Of a DNA stretch of 64,000 bases, positions 52,262 to 60,734 are shown one piece after another; position 1 is the first letter of the stretch, and the number at the start of each line of letters is the position of its first letter. The position numbers and the translations under genes were made by a program. This DNA comes from Salegentibacter salinarum. Lineage in GTDB: Bacteria; Bacteroidota; Bacteroidia; Flavobacteriales; Flavobacteriaceae. Below the pieces are notes generated by a model, which ran no database searches, was not told the DNA's origin, and was given only the letters and a program-made list of their open reading frames with translations. The stretch is from contig NZ_FUZC01000011.1 in assembly GCF_900168115.1 (NCBI RefSeq), positions 62,001 through 126,000 on the forward strand, in the 5' to 3' direction.

Positions 52262-53488
52262 ATGCGCTGGATTATATTTATAGTTTTTTTTCTTTTAATA
52301 GAGATTTATGCCTACCAGGCTTTAAAAACTCTTACCCGAAATTACTGGTTAATAATTTTATATTTTGTTATTACCGCTGCGGTTTTGGGGAATTTCCTAT
52401 ATCAATGGCTTACACCTGTGGTAGGTAGTGTCCTCACCGGGGCGCGGGGCTATGCCTTTGGGTTTCTACTTTCGGTATTGCTTTTTAAACTTATCCTTAC
52501 CTTAATTATGTTTGGGGAAGATATTTATAGAATGGGGGTAGCGGGATATGAAAAGTTGTCTTCTTCTAGGGGAAATTTCTCGCTTCCTTCACGTAGAAAA
52601 TTTTTGAGTCAGCTAGCAATGGGACTTGCTGCCATTCCTTTAGCATCGGTTTTATACGGAATGTACCAGGGGAAATATAATTTTAGAGTTTTGCGTTATA
52701 CGTTATATTTTAAAGATTTGCCCGATGCTTTTGACGGTTACCGATTAAGCCAGATTAGCGATGTGCACAGTGGTAGTTTTGATAATAAAAACAAGATTAA
52801 ATACGGCTTAGACTTACTCAACGAGCAGGAAAGCGATATGGTGGTTTTTACGGGCGATCTCGTAAATAATGAAGCTTCAGAAATGGAACCCTGGAAGGAA
52901 ATGTTTGGTCAAATAAAAGCGAAGGACGGGGTTTATTCGATCCTGGGAAATCACGATTATGGCGATTATAAAAACTGGAATTCTTCTGAAGAGAAAAATC
53001 AAAACCTGGATACTTTAAAAGAAACCCACGCCAAGATGGGCTGGCAGCTTTTGCTGAATGAGCATAAGATTATTGAGCGAAACGGTGAAAAAATTGCTTT
53101 GGTAGGAGTGGAGAATTGGGGTGCCGGCGGATTTAAAAAAGAAGGTGATCTTGATAGGGCAGGAGAAGGTTTGAGCGAAAAAGATTTTAAAATTTTATTG
53201 AGTCATGATCCTTCTTACTGGCAGGAAAAAATAAAGAATGATCCTAAACATTATCATTTAACGCTTAGTGGTCATACCCACGGAATGCAGTTTGGTATTG
53301 AAATTCCAGGCTGGTTTAGATGGAGCCCGGTTCAGTATCGCTATCAAAACTGGGCAGGAATATATGAGGAATTTGGCCGTTATATTAACGTAAACCGAGG
53401 ATTTGGGTATTTGGCATTTCCTGGTCGCGTAGGAATTTGGCCAGAAATAAGTGTAATTGAACTCAAAAAAGGCTCAAAACCTGCATAA
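52262..53488 (+). CDS. Membrane-anchored metallophosphoesterase with internal twin-arginine segment
   Basis: Calcineurin-type phosphoesterase of the YkuE group. Three N-terminal membrane helices (about 1-18, 28-50 and 64-85) precede SRRKFLSQLAMGLAAIPLASV (about 110-130), a twin-arginine motif directly before a fourth hydrophobic segment. The catalytic domain follows: D167-x-H169 (SDVHSG), GDLVNN, GNHDYGD, then SHDP and SGHTHGMQFG. This layout suggests export of the catalytic domain by Tat after Sec insertion of the first helices. Length 408 aa. The substrate is probably a phosphomonoester or lipid head group; unproven. Confidence 0.87.
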   Translation: MRWIIFIVFFLLIEIYAYQALKTLTRNYWLIILYFVITAAVLGNFLYQWLTPVVGSVLTGARGYAFGFLLSVLLFKLILTLIMFGEDIYRMGVAGYEKLSSSRGNFSLPSRRKFLSQLAMGLAAIPLASVLYGMYQGKYNFRVLRYTLYFKDLPDAFDGYRLSQISDVHSGSFDNKNKIKYGLDLLNEQESDMVVFTGDLVNNEASEMEPWKEMFGQIKAKDGVYSILGNHDYGDYKNWNSSEEKNQNLDTLKETHAKMGWQLLLNEHKIIERNGEKIALVGVENWGAGGFKKEGDLDRAGEGLSEKDFKILLSHDPSYWQEKIKNDPKHYHLTLSGHTHGMQFGIEIPGWFRWSPVQYRYQNWAGIYEEFGRYINVNRGFGYLAFPGRVGIWPEISVIELKKGSKPA

Positions 53489-53575
53489 TCTGGAGAATTT
53501 GCTATATTTGAGTGAGTGATTGCTCCGGAAATAGTATGAGTTTAGTTGAGGAATTCTAATTAAAAGAAAAGCTAC

Positions 53576-53872
53576 ATGTCAAAATTTGGAGAATTAATAG
53601 ATCTCAATATTCCGGTCTTGTTAGATTTCTATACCGAATGGAATGAAGATTCAAAAGCTATGAGTCCGGTTTTACGGGAAGTTGCCGCTTCTATGGGCAA
53701 TAAGGCAAAAGTGATAAAAATTGATGTAGATAAAAATGCTCAACTTGCCGAAGCGCTGCGGGTAAAAGCTTTGCCAACTTTAATGATCTATAAATCTGGT
53801 GAGATGAAATGGCGCCAAACGGGAGAACAGGACGCTGCAACGCTGGTAGGTATTCTTAAAGAATATATTTAA
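53576..53872 (+). CDS. Thioredoxin-fold protein lacking the active-site cysteines
   Basis: A 98-aa thioredoxin-like protein. The fold is shown by IPVLLDFYTEWNEDSKAMSP and the DVDKNAQLAEALRVKALPTLMIYKSGE segment with the cis-proline. The CGPC site reads N-E-D-S at residues 23-26 (EWNEDSKAM), so redox chemistry is impossible. Other cysteines are absent. It may be a scaffold or regulator. It converges with the deacetylase gene, overlapping its end by 4 bp. Confidence 0.9.
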   Translation: MSKFGELIDLNIPVLLDFYTEWNEDSKAMSPVLREVAASMGNKAKVIKIDVDKNAQLAEALRVKALPTLMIYKSGEMKWRQTGEQDAATLVGILKEYI

Positions 53873-54612
53873 AGTGCTTTAAAACTGAAACCTTTTTCAG
53901 CATAAAATTCCAGGACTTTAGGTAGTGTATATTTTAGATTTTTAAAGGCCTTCCGGCTATCGTGAAAAACCACTGTGCTTCCAACTGAAGCATTATCTAT
54001 CACATTTTTTAAACAGTTTTCTTTAGAAATTCGGTTTTCAAAATCCCCACTTATAACATCCCACATTACTATTTTATAATTCAGTGTTACAAGGGCTGAA
54101 GCCTGTGAATTTTTGATTTTCCCGTAAGGAGGACGAAAGAGTTTTTGCGTTGAAGTTTCGGATTGCGAGTTGCAGGTTGCGGGTTTCGGGTTTTTCTGGG
54201 TTTCTCTTCTTGAATCTTGGGGCTGGTTTTTAATAGCTCTTCTCTCTTCTCTTTTTTCTTTCTTCTTCTTGTTTTCTAATAGTGATTTTTCAGTTTTAAT
54301 TATATTTTCAACATAGACTTCGGTTTTAGTTTTCCACCCGTTTAAATGGTTAAACGTATGGTTCCCAATACTGTGATTTTCTTTTGACAATTGCTGAAAG
54401 ATTTCTGGATTTTTCCTGATGTTGTCACCAATACAAAAGAATGTCGCTTTTGCATTGTATCGCTTTAATTGCTCTAAAACCCAGGGTGTGATTTCTGGAA
54501 CTGGCCCATCATCAAAAGTGAGATAAATGCTTTTTTTACCCTGAATCCGGGTAATTCTGTTGGGATAGAGTTTCCTTAAAATTGAAGGATATTTTATAAA
54601 AAACGGATTCAT
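53869..54612 (-). CDS. Polysaccharide deacetylase (carbohydrate esterase 4) with low-complexity insertion
   Basis: NodB-type deacetylase. YLTFDDGPVPEITPWVLEQL gives the metal-binding DD pair, IGNHTFNH the H-x3-H ligands, and KLFRPPYGKI the RPPYG motif. I start at the ATG at 54610-54612 (NPFFIKYPSILRKL), because upstream lies the terminator of the DUF2723 gene. Between NEXT to LLENK and KLFRPPYG there is an insertion of about 43 charged residues (KKKKEKREERRAIKN ... PATCNSQSETST) coded by a heptamer tandem repeat and a purine-rich tract. The catalytic motifs remain on both sides, so the enzyme may work. Converges with the thioredoxin-like gene. Confidence 0.85.
   Translation of the reverse strand: MNPFFIKYPSILRKLYPNRITRIQGKKSIYLTFDDGPVPEITPWVLEQLKRYNAKATFFCIGDNIRKNPEIFQQLSKENHSIGNHTFNHLNGWKTKTEVYVENIIKTEKSLLENKKKKEKREERRAIKNQPQDSRRETQKNPKPATCNSQSETSTQKLFRPPYGKIKNSQASALVTLNYKIVMWDVISGDFENRISKENCLKNVIDNASVGSTVVFHDSRKAFKNLKYTLPKVLEFYAEKGFSFKAL
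54155..54189. repeat. Five-unit heptamer tandem repeat inside the deacetylase gene
   Basis: On the + strand the units are GTTTCGG, ATTGCGA, GTTGCAG, GTTGCGG and GTTTCGG, consensus GTTGCGG. Thirty-five bases is not a multiple of three, so loss or gain of one unit would shift the reading frame of the deacetylase. The following stretch to about 54275 is pyrimidine-rich (tctcttctctcttctc). Confidence 0.8.
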
Positions 54613-54683
54613 ATTAGAAAAGTGGTTCAGAGGAAAGCTGATTCGGGTTGCAACGTGAAATCTTCTTTCTGTCACTCCGTATC

Positions 54684-54727
54684 TAAAAAAAGTATTCCTG
54701 CAAGGTTCTAAAAATCTTACAGGAATA
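54684..54727 (-). terminator. Terminator of the DUF2723 gene
   Basis: TATTCCTGCAAG (54693-54704) pairs with CTTACAGGAATA (54716-54727) with one G-T mismatch. Read leftward it is followed by a C and seven T residues. It lies just after the DUF2723 stop at 54741. Confidence 0.8.
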
Positions 54728-54740
54728 CATTCAAATTCAG

Positions 54741-57700
54741 TTATTCTTCTACCGCAGAATCTATTCTAAGCGAATTATTTCCCTGATTCAATTCAGGATT
54801 CAAACCTTCCTGAATAGCACTCTCCTGTGGATCTTGCGGGTCTATTTCTTCTTCTTCACCATAAAAATGACGGAACATTTCCAGGTGTTCATTGAATTCT
54901 TCGGCTTTTTCTTCGAGAATTTCTTCGTCCTGATGCACTACCAGTAAATCCACAAGCGCCCGGTAACGCTCAATATCTGATACAATTTCATTGAAATTTC
55001 GATATTGTCTGTCTATATCCCAGCTGCTGTAATATTCGAGGTTTTCTTGGTATTTCTTAGCAATTTTCTCCCAAAGCTCCCTCGCTCTTTCGGGTTCACC
55101 AACTTCATAATAACCGCTTACATAAGGTTCTAATAGAGCATAATATTGAAAATGTTCTACCGGCATATTTTCCATTGCCAGATCCAGCACTTTCTTTGCA
55201 CGTGTAGTATCTTGTTCGTTTAACAGGTTTTCTATCAACCTGGCAAGATTACTCCTATAAGTAATGGAATTTCGACGTGTTTCAGTATCGTGATAAATAT
55301 CGTCTGATCCCATATTACCCCAATCCCAGTTCATTACAATGTCGTACATCTTATCGGTATTGATACGTCCCATATCGTAAGGATTTCTTTGGTCTATTGG
55401 GGTTCTAATAGGAACAAGTTTATAAGCTACACCTTCAAGTTGCAGGTATTCTTTCATCCAAAGATAATCTTCGTCACTAAAGCTTCCGCCGGAAAAATAA
55501 ATTGGCCTTTCCCAATTATTATTAGCAATAATATCCAGCATTAATAATGTATTCTTATAAATAGCTTGCGACTCTATATTAATAACAATTTCATCTACAA
55601 TTTGATCGGCAAAACGTTCTTCTACGATACCGTTTTCTAAAACAGCTTGCTTATCTACCGGAACACTTATGTTTCGCGTAGGGAAGGTGTTTATTGTCTG
55701 GCCGCTTTGTAATTCGGCTTTGGTTCTGGCGTCATCATTCTGAATATAATTCAACCACGTTTTAATAGGAATTGTATCGCGGGTCACTTCTTTGGCAAAA
55801 ACCACGTCGTTCACCCCGTTGTAATCTTCATTTTCAAATTGTGATGGTATGGGGTCACTCTCAAAAGCCTTACGCTTCATCTGGTCTATATACCAGTCGG
55901 TCGCAAAAAGACTCGTATTTACCACTCTAACATCAGTACGGTAACGTTCAATTTGCTGTACATACCAGAGCGCAAAAGTATCGTTATCTCCAATGGTAAA
56001 AATAATACCATTTTCATCTACGGAATCCAGATACATTTTGGCCATGGTGAGGGTAGAATCCCGGCCGCTACGGTCGTGATCGTCCCAGTTTTCTGAAGCT
56101 AAAAGTACAGGAACCGCTAAAATTGATGCGGCTATAACTATAGGTGCCGCGATTTTTGGTTTCAGGAATTTTTTAGCCCAATCAAAGAGGGCGTAGGCCC
56201 CAAATCCGATCCAGATTGCAAAAACGTAAAACGATCCCACTAAGGCATAGTCACGTTCTCGCGGTTCAAAAGGTCTTTCGTTTAGGTAAATTTTTAGTGC
56301 GATTCCCGTAAAAAGGAAAAACACCAGCAGGACCCAGAAATTATTTTTATCTCGTTTAAATTGAAAAACCAGACCAATTAACCCTAAAATTAACGGAAGA
56401 AAATAATAGGTATTTCTGGCTTTGTTGTTTTTTACATCACTGGGGAGATTGTCTTGCGGGCCAACGTGCATCTCGTCTATAAAATCTATACCACTAATCC
56501 AGTTACCGTGCATATCGGTGTATTTTCCCTGGATATCGTCTTGTCTTCCAACAAAATTCCACATAAAATATCGCCAGTACATATAGCCAATCTGGTACTC
56601 TAATAAGTACCCGATATTTGAAGCGAACGATGGTTTTTCAATATTCAAATATTCACCAAATTGCCTTAGAAAGTTATGATAATCGTTATTATCCAATTCT
56701 CCCTGGGCAAAGCGGTTTTGAAATTCGTTTACCGCGCTTACAAGTCTCTCTTCACCCTGGTATTCCGGTTTTATAGTAAAATCTAACGCACCGGTAAAAT
56801 CCATATAATTTGCAGCATGCTGCGAACTCCACATCCTGGGCAGAACTGCTTTATGAGAGTCGTCCAGGTTTTGCTTTGCGTTTTTATAATCGTTTACAAT
56901 AATATATTCCCCGGCTTCTTCGTCTTTTTCATACTTGGGTTTAGCATCGGTATAAGGATTGTCTTCATCTAAACCGGCATACATTTCAGAAAACTGCGGG
57001 CCGTAAAATAAATGGGTTTCCCCGTATTGTTCACGGTTGTAATAGGCTAGTAGCTCTCGCGCATTATCAGGACTGTTTTCATTAATAACCGTAGGAGCAT
57101 TAGATCTTATAGGAAGCATCACCCAGCTGGAAAATCCAATAAGGATAAAAAGTATACAAAGGAATAATGTATTAAGCTGAAAATAATTTTTCTTTCGTGT
57201 ATAATTAATTCCGAAGTAAAAAGCAGCAACAATTACTAAAAGTGCGATAATGGTCCCTGTGTTAAACGGAAGTCCCAGGGAATTAGTGAAAAATAATTCT
57301 GAAGCAGCAAAGAAAGTAAGCGTGTAGGGCAGAAGAAGTTTAAAAATAAACATCAACACAGCTACCACTACAATATTGGCAATAATGAAGTTCTTTACAG
57401 TTACTTTTTTATAATTTTTAAAGAAATATAGAAATCCGATGGCGGGAATGGTAAGCAGTCCCATAAAGTGAACTCCAAAAGATAAACCAACAACCAGGGA
57501 AATAAGAATTAACCAGCGATTTCCGCGGGGTTTAAACATATCGCGTTCCCACAGTAAACCTAAATAAAACATAAGCGCCATTAGGCAGGCGGCCATTGCA
57601 TAAACTTCTGCTTCTACTGCGCTGAACCAAAAACTATCAGTAAAAGTAAAGGCTAAAGAACCTACCAGGGCACTACCCAAAACAGCCATTTTATTGGCGG

Positions 57701-58043
57701 GTTTCAACTTTTCAACAGGGCCGGCCACTTTTAAAACCAGCAGACTTATAGACCAGAACATAAACAAAATAGCAAACGCACTTGCGGCTGCCGACATAAA
57801 ATTTACCATAAGTGCTACCTGGGAATTATCTGGTGCAAATGTGGAAAAGAATGCACCCAGCATCTGATAGAAAGGCGCGCCCGGTGGGTGGCCTACTTCA
57901 AGATTTGCTGAGGTTGCAATGTATTCACCTGCATCCCAAAAACTTGCGGTGGGTTCTAAGGTGAGGGTATAAGTAGTGAGCGCAATTACAAATACAAGCC
58001 ATCCTAGTATTTTATTCCACTTCCTGAAGCTAAAATCTGTCAT
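54741..58043 (-). CDS. DUF2723 large membrane protein (glycosyltransferase-like)
   Basis: An 1100-aa protein with about ten or more N-terminal membrane helices (roughly residues 10-330) and a long, mostly soluble C-terminal part with TPR-like helices (from about 940: RAKKVLDLAMENMPVEHF, REL WEKIAKKYQENL). Motifs TYTLTLEPTASFWDAGEYI near the start and PPGAPFYQMLGAFF are typical DUF2723. The family is related to polyprenyl-phosphate-dependent mannosyltransferases of the GT-C superfamily; the acidic residue pair (DAGEY, W-D-A-G) may be catalytic. A likely sugar donor is the product of the GT2 at 17521. It is alone and leftward. Confidence 0.85.
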   Translation of the reverse strand: MTDFSFRKWNKILGWLVFVIALTTYTLTLEPTASFWDAGEYIATSANLEVGHPPGAPFYQMLGAFFSTFAPDNSQVALMVNFMSAAASAFAILFMFWSISLLVLKVAGPVEKLKPANKMAVLGSALVGSLAFTFTDSFWFSAVEAEVYAMAACLMALMFYLGLLWERDMFKPRGNRWLILISLVVGLSFGVHFMGLLTIPAIGFLYFFKNYKKVTVKNFIIANIVVVAVLMFIFKLLLPYTLTFFAASELFFTNSLGLPFNTGTIIALLVIVAAFYFGINYTRKKNYFQLNTLFLCILFILIGFSSWVMLPIRSNAPTVINENSPDNARELLAYYNREQYGETHLFYGPQFSEMYAGLDEDNPYTDAKPKYEKDEEAGEYIIVNDYKNAKQNLDDSHKAVLPRMWSSQHAANYMDFTGALDFTIKPEYQGEERLVSAVNEFQNRFAQGELDNNDYHNFLRQFGEYLNIEKPSFASNIGYLLEYQIGYMYWRYFMWNFVGRQDDIQGKYTDMHGNWISGIDFIDEMHVGPQDNLPSDVKNNKARNTYYFLPLILGLIGLVFQFKRDKNNFWVLLVFFLFTGIALKIYLNERPFEPRERDYALVGSFYVFAIWIGFGAYALFDWAKKFLKPKIAAPIVIAASILAVPVLLASENWDDHDRSGRDSTLTMAKMYLDSVDENGIIFTIGDNDTFALWYVQQIERYRTDVRVVNTSLFATDWYIDQMKRKAFESDPIPSQFENEDYNGVNDVVFAKEVTRDTIPIKTWLNYIQNDDARTKAELQSGQTINTFPTRNISVPVDKQAVLENGIVEERFADQIVDEIVINIESQAIYKNTLLMLDIIANNNWERPIYFSGGSFSDEDYLWMKEYLQLEGVAYKLVPIRTPIDQRNPYDMGRINTDKMYDIVMNWDWGNMGSDDIYHDTETRRNSITYRSNLARLIENLLNEQDTTRAKKVLDLAMENMPVEHFQYYALLEPYVSGYYEVGEPERARELWEKIAKKYQENLEYYSSWDIDRQYRNFNEIVSDIERYRALVDLLVVHQDEEILEEKAEEFNEHLEMFRHFYGEEEEIDPQDPQESAIQEGLNPELNQGNNSLRIDSAVEE

Positions 58044-58370
58044 TATTGAGTAAAGTTGAGTAGTATGTGGCGAATTTAATAATAAAATTATGAATGCTCT
58101 ATAATAGAAAATTAAATGCTCTTAGGCTTACTTAGAAGCCAGGATGTATTTTTCCATTAAGCCAGCTGTAAGCTGTATTCTGAGCTAGCTTACTAACGGA
58201 AGTTAAAACGAAATATTTTCTGAAACACCTGAAAATAAAGCTGTTTTAAGATTTTGATTTTTATGGATATTTCAGTTAAAATTGAAGTTGCAAAAAATAG
58301 GTTTCATTTTTTGCAGAAAAAGTTTGCGCAATAGAAAGTTTGTTTTAAATTTGCATCCGCATTACAGCAA
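58044..58370. other. Intergenic region before tRNA-Gln
   Basis: These 327 bases hold no convincing gene. The first part (58044-58140) is the upstream region of the DUF2723 gene. The middle contains two short palindromic stretches (ctaagccagctgtaagctg-like at about 58160-58180, and gctagc at about 58191). The last 50 bases form the tRNA promoter. Confidence 0.6.
58323..58353 (+). promoter_or_regulatory. Promoter of tRNA-Gln with -33 and -7 boxes
   Basis: TTTG at 58323-58326 and TAAATTTG at 58346-58353 are separated by exactly 19 bp. It is a textbook Flavobacteriia promoter, 17 bp before the tRNA. Confidence 0.82.
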
Positions 58371-58443
58371 TGGCCTATGGTGTAACTGGCAACACGTCTG
58401 GTTTTGGTCCAGAAGAGTCTAGGTTCGAGCCCTAGTAGGCCAA
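58371..58443 (+). tRNA. tRNA-Gln (anticodon TTG)
   Basis: The cloverleaf folds: acceptor TGGCCTA with TAGGCCA, D-arm GTG/CAC, anticodon stem TCTGG/CCAGA with loop TTTTGGT (anticodon TTG), and T-arm CTAGG/CCTAG with TTCGAGC loop. The discriminator base is A at 58443. CCA is not encoded. It has its own promoter and is followed by a hairpin terminator. Confidence 0.95.
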
Positions 58444-58452
58444 CAAAAATTA

Positions 58453-58483
58453 ACCGAATTCTCAAAAGAGTTCGGTTTTTTTG
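58453..58483 (+). terminator. Terminator after tRNA-Gln
   Basis: ACCGAATTCT pairs with AGAGTTCGGT with one mismatch, then a run of seven T. It starts 10 bases after the tRNA. Confidence 0.8.
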
Positions 58484-58546
58484 TTTTTAGAGCAAAAAGT
58501 TTGTAATACGGTTATTGTTAGAATGCGCTAGCCACAATGATAATCC

Positions 58547-59305
58547 CTAAAAACTAAAGCCAATTCCAATTTGCAATTGCGAAGTGTATTCCCGGGTATT
58601 TAAAGGTGTTTTGCTGTCAAAATAATAATCGTAGATCGTAAAAACCTTAAACCAATCTGCCAGCGGAATGTCCAGCCTAAACTGTTCTAAAAGCCTGTAA
58701 TCTTTAAGATTTTTGTAAAGTGGCTGGTAGTAAACCGTATTGGTAACCGAAAATTTTTTTGATTTAGATAAATAGGAAACAGAAAAATACGTGCTGTTTC
58801 TATGATTGTATTCTGTAGTCCCGGCCCTGTCGCTATATTCAACTTCATACATATAGCTATTGCCCAAATATCCGGTAAAATTCTTCCTGTCTACCCAGTT
58901 TAACCGTAAACCGGCACCCACAAGATTTCTTTGTTCAACCACTAAAAGTTGATTGTATTGGCCCTGTAAAAAAGATTCAAAGCTTAATTTTGAGCTCAGT
59001 TTGTAATTAAAACGTGTGTGCAAAAACCATGAGTTTTGCAAATTACCTGCATCAGAATCTATTAAGCGATAATTTCCCAAAAAGAGATAGGTTCGCTTTA
59101 AATTCTTTGATTTTAACTGTGTGGTTAACGTCCCGTTTATCTGGTTCACCGAAACTCCGTCGTTATTGGAGTGATTAAAGGCAAAATCGGCATTTAATAC
59201 AAACCTGGTAGAATCTATTTGAAGGCGTTTGGTTTCAATATTTACCAATTGTGCCTGCCCCAATAAGGGAAGAAGTAGAAATAATAAAAAGAATCTCCAG
59301 CTCAT
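58547..59305 (-). CDS. DUF481-like outer-membrane protein
   Basis: A signal peptide (MSWRFFLLFLLLPLLGQAQ) and 230 residues of alternating strands (FALNADFAFNHSNN-like, LFLGNYRLIDSDAGNLQNSW, LSFESFLQGQYNQLLV) that end QIGIGFSF with a terminal phenylalanine, as expected for an outer-membrane beta-barrel of the DUF481 type. Function unknown. It is leftward, alone, and transcribed away from the PAS kinase. Confidence 0.8.
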   Translation of the reverse strand: MSWRFFLLFLLLPLLGQAQLVNIETKRLQIDSTRFVLNADFAFNHSNNDGVSVNQINGTLTTQLKSKNLKRTYLFLGNYRLIDSDAGNLQNSWFLHTRFNYKLSSKLSFESFLQGQYNQLLVVEQRNLVGAGLRLNWVDRKNFTGYLGNSYMYEVEYSDRAGTTEYNHRNSTYFSVSYLSKSKKFSVTNTVYYQPLYKNLKDYRLLEQFRLDIPLADWFKVFTIYDYYFDSKTPLNTREYTSQLQIGIGFSF

Positions 59306-59461
59306 TTAAATTTTTTGACAAAACAAAGATAAAAAGTAATGCAAGTCTTCTACAAAAACCAAATTTCTTCTTTTTAATAATCTGAAATTAAAACTCTGTT
59401 TGCTTAGTAATTCATTAAACACTTTGTAATTTAGTTTCCGTAAATACCTAACCTATAAATT

Positions 59462-60694
59462 GTGGCTTTAGAATTTTTTAGAGAAAACGAACAAATATTC
59501 AATACATTATTCGAAGCAGCGTCAGAAGGCGTTATCGTTGTAGATAGCCAGCAAACAATAGTAACGGCCAATCAAGCTGCCCTACTTATGTTTGGTTACG
59601 AAAAGGACGAACTTTTAGGTGAACATCTCAATATTTTAATCCCTTTACGCTACAAATCCAATCACCATCAGCATTTCGACAAGTTTATGAAAGATAGTGA
59701 GAAAAGACAAATGGGTCATGGCCGAGATTTGTTCGGGGTAAAAAAGAATGGAACACAATTTCCGGTAGAAGCGGGATTAAATCCGTTTAAAGTAGATGGG
59801 GAGCGTTTTGTAATGTCTCTAATTGTAGATATAACCATTAGAAAAGAAAACCAGCAGCGCATTAGAGAACTTAATGCCGAACTGGAAGACAAAATTAAAA
59901 TACGAACCCGCGAACTTAGACATACGGTAGATAACCTTGAAAAGGAAATTACAAAGCGAAAAGAAGCCGAAAAACGTATTAAACTCGCACTAAAACAGGA
60001 AAAAGAGCTCAACGAGTTAAAAACCAAATTTCTTTCCCTGGTTAGTCATGAATTTAAGACTCCCCTAAGCGGAATCCTGACTTCGGCGACTTTAGCCGAA
60101 AAATATACTCAAACCGAACAGCAGGAAAAAAGAACAAAACACCTTGCCACCATAAAAAATAAGGTGCATTATTTGAATAATATTTTAAATGATTTTCTTT
60201 CGTTAGAACGCCTGGAATCGGGGAACGTGAATTACAAATACACCGCTTTTAGCCTTAATAAACTGGTAAACGAAGTAATTTATAATGCCAATGTGACTTT
60301 AAAATATGGGCAGGAGATAGAATATGATAGCGAGATGGAAGATATTACCCTGTATCAGGATGAAAAAATCCTGGAACTTATTCTTTCAAATTTAATTGGT
60401 AATTCCATTAAATACTCTCCGGAAAATTCTACAATCTATTTCAGAATATTTCCTGCTGAAGGAAAAATTATCTTTGAAGTTGAAGATGAAGGAATGGGAA
60501 TTCCGCAGAAAGATCAAAAACATATTTTTGAACGTTATTTTAGGGCAGAAAATGCTTTACTAAACCAGGGAACCGGCATAGGACTTAATATTGTTAAAGT
60601 TCATCTTGAAAATATGGGAGGCAATATTAAATTTGAAAGCGTAGAAAATAAAGGTACTAAATTTACCGTAATATTACCTAATCAAAATAGATAA
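59462..60694 (+). CDS. PAS-domain sensor histidine kinase, FixL-like spacing
   Basis: Soluble kinase, 410 aa, without membrane helices. PAS domain about residues 10-125 (FEAASEGVIVVDSQQTIVTANQAA; GVKKNGTQFPVEAGLNPF), coiled-coil about 130-185, then the kinase core with H196 in SLVSHEFKTP, N box NLIGNSIKYS, G1 DEGMGIP and FERYFRAENALLNQGTGIGL. H68 and R88 lie 20 residues apart, the same spacing as the haem histidine and the oxygen-sensing arginine of FixL; such residues are also common in non-haem PAS domains. Start is GTG at 59462. It is followed by a receiver-Crp fusion, a likely partner. Confidence 0.88.
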   Translation: MALEFFRENEQIFNTLFEAASEGVIVVDSQQTIVTANQAALLMFGYEKDELLGEHLNILIPLRYKSNHHQHFDKFMKDSEKRQMGHGRDLFGVKKNGTQFPVEAGLNPFKVDGERFVMSLIVDITIRKENQQRIRELNAELEDKIKIRTRELRHTVDNLEKEITKRKEAEKRIKLALKQEKELNELKTKFLSLVSHEFKTPLSGILTSATLAEKYTQTEQQEKRTKHLATIKNKVHYLNNILNDFLSLERLESGNVNYKYTAFSLNKLVNEVIYNANVTLKYGQEIEYDSEMEDITLYQDEKILELILSNLIGNSIKYSPENSTIYFRIFPAEGKIIFEVEDEGMGIPQKDQKHIFERYFRAENALLNQGTGIGLNIVKVHLENMGGNIKFESVENKGTKFTVILPNQNR

Positions 60695-60734
60695 CCGCTT
60701 ATGTTACTTGAGCGGACATTGAAAATAGTTTAAG

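Noticed and set aside
54613-54675. Longer start of the deacetylase
   Set aside because: It would begin close to the terminator hairpin of the DUF2723 gene and adds 21 residues without a family match; the ATG at 54612 is preferred.
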